Part shown: positions 12,927 through 18,224 of the stretch, in pieces
Position numbering within the stretch: the stretch's first letter is position 1
Layout: each line of letters starts with the position of its first letter
NCBI GenBank assembly: GCA_049965975.1
Contig: JBMFVN010000006.1
Coordinates: forward strand, 1-18,224
Direction of reading: 5' to 3'
Length of the DNA: 18,224 nt
Source: JAGDXZ01 sp049965975
GTDB taxonomy: Archaea; Micrarchaeota; Micrarchaeia; Micrarchaeales; CABMGC01
Translations under genes and position numbers: made by a program
The notes under the pieces: model-generated
The model's database searches: none
The model's input: only the letters and a program-made list of their open reading frames with translations
What the model was told of the DNA's origin: nothing

Positions 12927-13976
12927 ATGGCTGCATACCACACGTTTGTCACGCTCATAGTGCCAGCAATAATAGCTTATGCGGTTACTCTAATAACGAC
13001 AAAATTCCTGATGGGCTACCTTGCTGACGCGGGAGTCATAGAGGAAGACAGGAACAAGGCGAGGCCACTCAAGCTGCCCAGCAGCTGTGGTCTTGCAGTA
13101 GTATTTGGCACAATAGTTGGCATTCTTACCTATATTTTCGGCGTCACATTTCTGCTCATGCCTGACAAGCACATGCTGCTTGATGTCAGGAACCTGTTTG
13201 CAGTAAGCATGACCCTGCTTCTCATAGCGCTTGTCGGCTTCCTCGACGACATAAATGTAAAGAGCAAGATGGTAAATGCCACAGATATTAAATCGTACAA
13301 GCAAGGCATGAAGCAGTGGCAGAAGCCGCTGCTTACAGTAATAGGCGCTCTTCCGCTTATCGCGATAAACGCAGGAGTAAGCACTGTAAGAATTCCCCTG
13401 ATAGGGCTTGTAAACCTTGGCTTTTGGTATCCTATTGTTGTTCTGCCTCTGGCAATAATATTTGTATCTAATGCAGTCAATCTGCTTGGCGGATTCGACG
13501 GCTTGCAGACTGGAATGGGGGCAGTCGCTTTGACCGGCCTCTTCGTCTATTCGCTTATTTATGGCAACCACATAGGCGCGCTTATATCATTGGTAATGCT
13601 GGCTTCTGTTCTTGCTTTTCTGCCTTTCAACCTTGGCAAAGTAATACCTGGCGACAGCTTCACATATGCTCTTGGAGCCGGCCTTGTTTCAATAATGGTA
13701 ATGGGCAACGCTGAATCGTTCGGAGTAATAATATTTATTCCCTGGATAGTTGAGTTTCTGCTGCATTTAAGCAGGGGCTTCAAGGTAAGCGACCTTGGAA
13801 TTAGGCAAAAAGACGGAACATTTAAAGCACCATATGGCAAGCGCATATACAGCCTAACTCATTTAATAATGAACATGAAAAAGGTAACAGAAAGAGAAGT
13901 TGCAATTTATCTCTCGAGCATCGAGCTTGCGTTTGTGCTGCTTGCCTTTTTGATGAAAGTGCTTGGCCTTTTGTAA
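12927..13976 (+). CDS. Polyprenyl/dolichyl-phosphate GlcNAc-1-phosphate transferase (MraY/WecA/Alg7 family, GT4)
   Basis: A 349-residue polytopic membrane enzyme of about ten helices. The family transfers a sugar-1-phosphate from a UDP-sugar to a lipid phosphate, the first step of N-glycan or surface glycan assembly. Diagnostic motifs are FLDD (105-108), NAVNLLGGFDGLQTG (182-196) and PGDS (241-244). The cytosolic loop near 300 has GIRQKDGTFKAPYGKRIYSLTHLIM. The NLLGGFDGL form resembles eukaryotic Alg7 and archaeal AglH-type enzymes more than bacterial MraY. It could feed glycosylation of the sequon-rich surface protein at 1-1971. The donor sugar is not shown by sequence. The last 70 bp overlap in antisense the histone gene at 13907-14194. 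Confidence 0.93.
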   Translation: MAAYHTFVTLIVPAIIAYAVTLITTKFLMGYLADAGVIEEDRNKARPLKLPSSCGLAVVFGTIVGILTYIFGVTFLLMPDKHMLLDVRNLFAVSMTLLLIALVGFLDDINVKSKMVNATDIKSYKQGMKQWQKPLLTVIGALPLIAINAGVSTVRIPLIGLVNLGFWYPIVVLPLAIIFVSNAVNLLGGFDGLQTGMGAVALTGLFVYSLIYGNHIGALISLVMLASVLAFLPFNLGKVIPGDSFTYALGAGLVSIMVMGNAESFGVIIFIPWIVEFLLHLSRGFKVSDLGIRQKDGTFKAPYGKRIYSLTHLIMNMKKVTEREVAIYLSSIELAFVLLAFLMKVLGLL

Positions 13977-14194
13977 AAGCGTACTGAAGGCTTTGCAAGC
14001 ACAACGTCCGATTTTTTAATTATCTTCTTCCTGCCTGCATGCTCAGCACAAAGCTTTGCACGCTCGGTAAGCACCTCTGTAAGCCTCTCGAGCTCTTTCT
14101 CAAGGTTCTGAACCGCATCCTCTGTTACTTTCTCAGCGCCGGCCTCCCTTATGAACTTTTCAACGTCGTACAAGCTATAAGCTCTCTCCCCCAA
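13907..14194 (-). CDS. Histone-fold protein with a basic C-terminal tail
   Basis: A 95-residue protein from the TTG at 14194. The frame is open up to 14302, but that part overlaps the upstream gene and reads as noise. The TTG follows AGGTGAT (14204-14198) and a TATA box near 14229-14236. Residues ~8-68 form a histone fold (YDVEKFIREAGAEKVTEDAV, then helix 2, AGRKKIIKKSDVVLAK) similar to HMf. Unlike the 65-residue histone at 3809-4006, it continues for 27 more residues (PSVRFYKRPSTFIKKASSTNASSMLER), a basic tail. The tail is encoded antisense to the end of the GlcNAc-1-P transferase gene (70-bp overlap). It may bind DNA as a variant histone. The tail's function is unknown. Confidence 0.85.
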   Translation of the reverse strand: MGERAYSLYDVEKFIREAGAEKVTEDAVQNLEKELERLTEVLTERAKLCAEHAGRKKIIKKSDVVLAKPSVRFYKRPSTFIKKASSTNASSMLER

Positions 14195-14197
14195 GCC

Positions 14198-14204
14198 ATC
14201 ACCT
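14198..14204 (-). promoter_or_regulatory. Shine-Dalgarno supporting the TTG start of the tailed histone
   Basis: AGGTGAT lies 3 nt before the TTG (core GGTGA, 4-nt spacing). An ATG overlapping it (14199-14197) is out of frame and opens only a ~16-codon frame. Confidence 0.6.
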
Positions 14205-14228
14205 AGCAAAAGCACAATACAATCCAAA

Positions 14229-14236
14229 GATATAAA
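14229..14236 (-). promoter_or_regulatory. TATA box of the tailed histone gene
   Basis: TTTATATC on the minus strand predicts a start near 14207, giving a ~13-nt leader that just contains the AGGTGAT SD and the TTG. Confidence 0.5.
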
Positions 14237-14294
14237 TAAAAAGGGTTTGACAAAGAAGCGAATAGTGGAATACCAATCTATAATCTGCTTATAC

Positions 14295-15467
14295 TCACGC
14301 AATAAGCAGGGGCACTTCCATCTCTTCTTTTGTCATGCCGCCGTGATGGCCGCGCACGTCGAACCTCATTGGCTGCGGCTGCATGCCGGGCTTGAGATAT
14401 TTAAGAGTATATGCCCCTTTTGAAATGGCTATGTACGTTCCAAAACGATAACGCAACCAGGGCTCTACGCTCGGCTTGCCGAACAAGCCAGATCTTATTG
14501 CTTCCTCTGAATTGAAAAGCAAGAACTTTTTGCCAAGAAGCCTTTCAAACTTGTCTTCGAAAGATTTCTGCCTGCTTTCAGCTACTTCGAAAAACACTGC
14601 GCTCTCAGCGCCCCATGGAGGCATGCTAAGATCCTGCATAAGCCTTGACCTAGGACCGATGAAGAGCATGTCACTCTTGCGCACAGATATCTGGCCGTGG
14701 TCAGCAGTTATTACAAGCTTCCAGCCGCTGCTCTTAAGCTGTGGAATTAGCTTTTCGGCTAGTCTTTCAAGGCCCAAAACAGCCACAGCAAAGCCGTGCC
14801 TTGTGCCTTTGGTATAAACGTGCTGAATGTGGTCTATTTCGCCCAAATATGCGTATACAAGCCTTGCAGACTTGAGCAGGCTTCTTGCCTGGAATAGGAA
14901 ATCGTCCTGAGAAATATAGAAAAGTGTGTTTATGCGCTTAAGCGCCTCAGCGTCTTTTGTCTTCTGAATTATGCTTTCGTCTTGCAGATAGTAAAAGCCT
15001 TTGCGCTTGGCCATTTTAAGCACTGTATAAGGGCTAGGAAACAAAGGCTGCATGCTAGTGGTGTCTGAAGAATTGTTTGCTGCTGGCCACCAGCTTGCAC
15101 CGAATATGTCTTGGAAGGTGCCATATTCCTTTATCGGCAGTGGGCTGCCTATTATTCCGTGCTCAGCTGGCGTTAGCCCAGAGTCTATGCTTGTGAACAC
15201 TGTGGGCGTGAAAGAAGGGAACACTGTGCTGATTTTTCTTATTTCTGCATACTTTAAAGAATTGCGAAGCACTGCGCTTCTCGCAATGGCCTTTTCAAGC
15301 AGGTCATAGCCCAATGCATCTATTACCAGAAAGAACAGCTTCTCGCCGCATTTGCCTATTAAGCTACCATTTCCGCGCGCTATTTCCTTTGCTAATTCAA
15401 CGTTGCTTCTCTTGAAGTCTGGAAACACGAGACCTTGCGATTCAATCTCAGACCTAATGTCATTCAT
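14295..15467 (-). CDS. Alkaline phosphatase superfamily phosphodiesterase (nucleotide pyrophosphatase-like)
   Basis: A 390-residue metal-dependent hydrolase of the type I phosphodiesterase/nucleotide pyrophosphatase group. Metal ligands can be placed: D50 in FLVIDALGYD, D211 and H215 in GEIDHIQH, D255-H256 in ITADHGQ, and H374/H375 in RGHHGG. The nucleophile should be S85 or T87 in TVFPSFTPTVFTSI. SGLTPAEHGIIG (96-107) is the usual substrate-pocket stretch. There is no signal peptide or membrane helix, so it is cytosolic. The start is the ATG at 15467. It stands alone between the tailed histone and prf1, all on the minus strand. The substrate (nucleotide, phosphonate or phospholipid head group) cannot be told from sequence. 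Confidence 0.9.
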   Translation of the reverse strand: MNDIRSEIESQGLVFPDFKRSNVELAKEIARGNGSLIGKCGEKLFFLVIDALGYDLLEKAIARSAVLRNSLKYAEIRKISTVFPSFTPTVFTSIDSGLTPAEHGIIGSPLPIKEYGTFQDIFGASWWPAANNSSDTTSMQPLFPSPYTVLKMAKRKGFYYLQDESIIQKTKDAEALKRINTLFYISQDDFLFQARSLLKSARLVYAYLGEIDHIQHVYTKGTRHGFAVAVLGLERLAEKLIPQLKSSGWKLVITADHGQISVRKSDMLFIGPRSRLMQDLSMPPWGAESAVFFEVAESRQKSFEDKFERLLGKKFLLFNSEEAIRSGLFGKPSVEPWLRYRFGTYIAISKGAYTLKYLKPGMQPQPMRFDVRGHHGGMTKEEMEVPLLIA

Positions 15468-15538
15468 AAAAACAGCAATATATTCAACGAAAGACTAAAA
15501 ATGCCTTTGCATCAGAAGAAAGCGCAAGCTGCTAGCTG

Positions 15539-16798
15539 TCATTTGTATCGCAGAAGGGCGCCTATGCCGCCAAAACCCATCAGGAATTCCTTTCCGTAGG
15601 AGCTTTCATCTGATACGAACAAAGTGTCTGCGCCGTTCCTGTCTGCTATTCCTATAAGCTCTTCTATGCCGTCCTTAATGCTGACTGTTTCATATACTCC
15701 GCCACAGCCTTCGTGCAATCTTTGCTGGAGCGGGTCTTCGTTTTTCTCAATCTCTTCCTTTCTTCTTTCGAAATCGGCCTCAGACTCACCTGGCTTGCTT
15801 GAAATCACAAGCTCTATATCGTTGCCGCACTTGTTGCAGCGCCTCTTTGCAATGTAGTAGTCAAAATCCTTGCTTATTATAAGCGTGCTGACCCTGTTCT
15901 CAAGCAATGCCTGCTTTGTTGCCGCAAATCCGTACACTGCTAAGCCGTTGCTTGAAACTTCACGCATAAACTTTTCAAGCGTGCGCCGCTCCTGCGAAGC
16001 TTCCTGCTCCTTCAGAACGTCAGAAGCCTTGTCTACAAGCTCATTAAGGCCAGTTTCATCAGTATAGCCAGTATCGAAAACACCAAGAACGTGTATCTGG
16101 TAATTCAGCTTGCTTGCCCTTTGAAAGTCTTCCTTTGCAGGCCCCGGGCCGCCGATTATGAGCCCTTTTATTTTGAAAGAGTTCTCCTCGAACAGGTCGT
16201 TGATCGATTCGGCTATCTCTGTATAGTAATAGTCAATGTCTTCTTCGCGCTCATGGGCAAACCTTCTAGCGCTTTGCCCGCCTTTCTTCATCTTTGCGTG
16301 GGCCATCGACCTGAGCCTTTTGACTATCTGAATATGCGAGCCGCGCAAAGTGGCTATAGTAGCTTCCCTGCCGTCCATTACAAGAAGGGCGAATGTATCC
16401 CTGGACTCGACCATTGCTTCTATCGGGTCAAGCAGGAACGTAGAATCGCACCTGTAGACGTTTATATGTATGGGCTCTGGCGGCTCCATTGAGAAAAGTT
16501 CTATGTCCTCCTTTCCCGGAACTGGCGATATGTTGCCACAGAATACCACAAGCCCGTTCTTTGGCAATTCCTTGTAAAGCTTAAGATACTGTATTATCTT
16601 GTCTATCGCGCTTTGCACGTTTGTTCGCGTGGTTTTTGACTTTATGTTTCCTGATTGGTTGTATTCCTGCCTCAGCCTTGCAATCTCCTCGCTTACCTGA
16701 AAGCCTGCTGGCACATATATGGTAATAAGCTCTGTCCCGCTGCCCCTGATTGACTTGAGTCTCTTTATCTCTTTTAGCATGTCGTACTCTTCCTTCAT
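15539..16798 (-). CDS. prf1: Peptide chain release factor aRF1
   Basis: This factor recognises all three stop codons in the ribosomal A site and triggers peptide release. The 419-residue protein has domain 1 with GTELITIYVP (21-30), NIKS (51-54) and YxCxxxF (YRCDSTF, 115-121) for stop-codon reading, domain 2 with GGQ (173-175) in KMKKGGQSARRF, and domain 3 with a Cys-containing mini-domain (RRCNKCGND...HEGCGG). Length and order are typical of archaeal aRF1. The ATG at 16798 lies 4 nt after the serS stop, so the genes form a serS-prf1 operon; the SD is weak (GGAAAG). The GGQ glutamine is the expected target of the methyltransferase at 7034-7666. Confidence 0.97.
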   Translation of the reverse strand: MKEEYDMLKEIKRLKSIRGSGTELITIYVPAGFQVSEEIARLRQEYNQSGNIKSKTTRTNVQSAIDKIIQYLKLYKELPKNGLVVFCGNISPVPGKEDIELFSMEPPEPIHINVYRCDSTFLLDPIEAMVESRDTFALLVMDGREATIATLRGSHIQIVKRLRSMAHAKMKKGGQSARRFAHEREEDIDYYYTEIAESINDLFEENSFKIKGLIIGGPGPAKEDFQRASKLNYQIHVLGVFDTGYTDETGLNELVDKASDVLKEQEASQERRTLEKFMREVSSNGLAVYGFAATKQALLENRVSTLIISKDFDYYIAKRRCNKCGNDIELVISSKPGESEADFERRKEEIEKNEDPLQQRLHEGCGGVYETVSIKDGIEELIGIADRNGADTLFVSDESSYGKEFLMGFGGIGALLRYK

Positions 16799-16802
16799 AA
16801 AA

Positions 16803-18107
16803 TCAGAACTTTCCTATCTTGCTTTTCTGCATATAAGGCACGAGAACGTCCGGCACTGTTATTGTGCCATCGTCGTTGTAGTAGTTTTCCACTATTGCGG
16901 CAATGGCTCTTTCTATTGCAATGCCCGTAGCGTTAAGTGTGTGCACGTACTTTCGCTCGCCGTTGTCGTCATATTTTATATCAAGCCTCATGCTTTGCCA
17001 GTCTGTGCAGTTAGATGCAGAAGTCAACTCCCTGTATTTTCCTTGGCTAGGGAACCAGCCTTCGACATCATTCTTCTTTGCTGCAACAATTCCTATATCG
17101 CCTGTGCAAATGTCTATCACATGATAAGGAATCCCGAGTTTCTGGAATATTTCTTCCTCATTTTTGACAAGCTCGTTGAAGTATTGCCAAGAATCGTCTG
17201 CGCGAGCAAATATGAACTGCTCGACCTTGTCGAACTGGTGAACTCGAAATATGCCTTTTGTGTCTTTTCCATGGGCGCCGGCTTCCCTTCTGAAGCACGT
17301 GCTTATGCCTGCATATCTTAGAGGCAGATCGTTCTTTGAGAATACCTCGCCAGCGTGCATTGCCGCTATTGCATGCTCAGAAGTGGAGATAAGGTAAAGC
17401 TGATCGCTAACATGCTCTATTTCAGCTTCGCCCTTCGCTTCCGAGCTTTCACTCACCGCGTACAGAGCGTCTACAAAATCGGAAAGGCTTGTAACACCTT
17501 CATAATGCTCCTTCTTTATCATGAAAGGAGGAAGCACAGGAGTAAAGCCTTTTTTTGAAAGCTCATCTATCGCAAAATGCTCCAAGGCAAGAGAAAGCTT
17601 TACCATGTCTCCTTTAAGGTAGTAAAAGCGCGCGCCTGCTGCCTTTGCAGCCCGCTCTAAGTCTACCAATCCAAGCTTTTCGAGTATTTCTATATGGCTT
17701 GGAGTCTTGTCTGGCCTTGGCACTCCCCACTTTCTCAATTCTACGTTGTCGTTTTCGTCTTTGCCATACGGCACAGAATCATGCAGTATGTTTGGCATGC
17801 TTAAAAGCAGCGACCTGAGCTTTTCCTGATAGTTCTCTAGCTCCTTCTCAGAGCTGTCTATTTCCAATTTGAGCTTTGCAAGGCTCTCAAGCTGCTCTTT
17901 GCTTGGCTCTTTGCCCTGCTTCTTGAGCTCAGCAATTTCCTTGCTGCCTGCGTTCCTGGCAGCTCTTTTCTGCTGTATCTCTGTCATAAGCTTTCTTGTC
18001 TCTTCGTCAGCCTTGAGGAGCTCATCAAGGGGGAAATCGCTCTTCCTCTTTTCCAATGATTTCCTAATAGCGTCTAGATTATCCCTTACATACTTTGCCG
18101 ATAACAT
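16803..18107 (-). CDS. serS: Seryl-tRNA synthetase (class II, standard type)
   Basis: This enzyme charges tRNA-Ser (and tRNA-Sec where present) with serine. The 434-residue protein has the N-terminal tRNA-binding coiled coil (~25-105, rich in K/E heptads) and then the class II catalytic core: TSEHAIAAMHAGEVF, motif 2 FRREAGAHGKDTKGIFRVHQFDKVEQF, and motif 3 near NATGIAIERAIAAIVENY. It is the common bacterial/eukaryotic-like type, not the rare methanogen type. Motif 3 reads NATGIAIER where many family members have NGTxxAxxR. The ATG at 18107 lies downstream of an AT-rich region shared with the divergent tRNA-Leu gene. It is the first gene of serS-prf1. Confidence 0.97.
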   Translation of the reverse strand: MLSAKYVRDNLDAIRKSLEKRKSDFPLDELLKADEETRKLMTEIQQKRAARNAGSKEIAELKKQGKEPSKEQLESLAKLKLEIDSSEKELENYQEKLRSLLLSMPNILHDSVPYGKDENDNVELRKWGVPRPDKTPSHIEILEKLGLVDLERAAKAAGARFYYLKGDMVKLSLALEHFAIDELSKKGFTPVLPPFMIKKEHYEGVTSLSDFVDALYAVSESSEAKGEAEIEHVSDQLYLISTSEHAIAAMHAGEVFSKNDLPLRYAGISTCFRREAGAHGKDTKGIFRVHQFDKVEQFIFARADDSWQYFNELVKNEEEIFQKLGIPYHVIDICTGDIGIVAAKKNDVEGWFPSQGKYRELTSASNCTDWQSMRLDIKYDDNGERKYVHTLNATGIAIERAIAAIVENYYNDDGTITVPDVLVPYMQKSKIGKF

Positions 18108-18140
18108 TTAAACAACCAATAATAACATTAATAAGACACA

Positions 18141-18151
18141 ATTTATAAAAT
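18141..18151. promoter_or_regulatory. Bidirectional TATA region (tRNA-Leu / serS)
   Basis: AATTTATAAAA on the plus strand is centred ~24 nt before the tRNA 5' end (18170). Its complement TTTTATAAATT lies ~35-40 nt before the serS ATG, predicting a short leader. It can serve both directions. Confidence 0.6.
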
Positions 18152-18169
18152 AAATGTTTAAGAAAGCAA

Positions 18170-18224
18170 GCAGGGGTGGCAGAGTTTGGCCAAATGCGGC
18201 GGGCTTAGGCCCCGTTCCCTTTGT
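18170..18224 (+). tRNA. tRNA-Leu (anticodon TAG), cut by the window end
   Basis: The 5' acceptor strand is GCAGGGG (18170-18176). The D arm is 18179-18197 (GCA...TGC with GG in the loop). The anticodon stem GCGGG (18199-18203) pairs with CCCGT (18211-18215), with one G-U. The loop CTTAGGC places the anticodon TAG at 18206-18208, reading CUA/CUG. The following TCCC begins the long variable arm expected of tRNA-Leu. No intron lies at the usual 37/38 position in the visible part. The T arm and 3' end are outside the window. Confidence 0.92.

Noticed and set aside
12990..13571. Minus-strand 193-residue frame
   Set aside because: Antisense to the GlcNAc-1-P transferase, whose family motifs are intact; composition is Tyr/Cys/Gln-rich noise.
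14195..14302. Upstream extension of the tailed histone frame
   Set aside because: Overlaps the preceding gene's end and crosses the TATA box; no similarity to histones before the TTG.
16719..17321. Plus-strand 200-residue frame
   Set aside because: Antisense to serS and prf1, both complete with family motifs.

Overview
The window reads as chromosomal DNA of a small-genome archaeon. It encodes archaeal-type ribosomal proteins (L7Ae, S28e, L24e), two histone-fold proteins, the archaeal wyosine enzyme Taw1, archaeal release factor aRF1 with NIKS and GGQ motifs, and a tricorn-factor-like M1 aminopeptidase. Promoters are TATA boxes about 25 nt before starts, and Shine-Dalgarno (SD) sequences of the GGTG type appear mainly inside operons. 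Tight packing, many hypothetical membrane proteins and a BofA-like protein fit a DPANN lineage, perhaps Micrarchaeota/ARMAN-like. That placement is an inference and was not tested by phylogeny. A run of exactly 100 N (2062-2161) marks a scaffold gap, so this is probably a draft or metagenome assembly.

Layout. 1-1971 (-): 5' part of a large secreted, C-terminally anchored surface protein, with a tandemly duplicated promoter region behind it. 2226-3469 (-): an apparently unrecognised RNase P RNA gene (3227-3469) running directly into taw1. 3502-4724: a BofA-like membrane protein (+), a histone (-) and a pilin-like membrane protein (-). 4769-6947 (-): a translation operon rpl7ae-rps28e-rpl24e-thiI. 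7034-7892 (-): a DUF1059 protein followed by a HemK/Mtq2-type methyltransferase. 8043-8972 (-): a ferritin-like/VIT1 fusion, divergent from a membrane-anchored half-size PLD protein (9089-9676, +). 9663-10325 (-): an unrecognised protein with two Ig-like repeats, divergent from the M1 aminopeptidase (10396-12888, +). 12927-13976 (+): a GlcNAc-1-P transferase whose 3' end overlaps in antisense a tailed histone (13907-14194, -). 14295-15467 (-): an alkaline-phosphatase-superfamily enzyme. 15539-18107 (-): serS-prf1. The right edge holds the 5' part of a tRNA-Leu(TAG) gene sharing a bidirectional promoter region with serS.

Functionally most of the window serves tRNA and translation: RNase P RNA, L7Ae (a K-turn binder that is also a subunit of archaeal RNase P), Taw1 (tRNA-Phe G37), ThiI (s4U8), SerRS, tRNA-Leu, aRF1 and a candidate methyltransferase for the aRF1 GGQ glutamine. 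The most valuable unlisted item is the RNase P RNA. It can be folded by eye into P1, P2, P3, P4 with the bulged U, P5 and P7, and its 3' strand abuts the taw1 SD. No CRISPR array, insertion sequence or prophage is visible. Apart from the gap region, no stretch over 300 bases lacks a gene.
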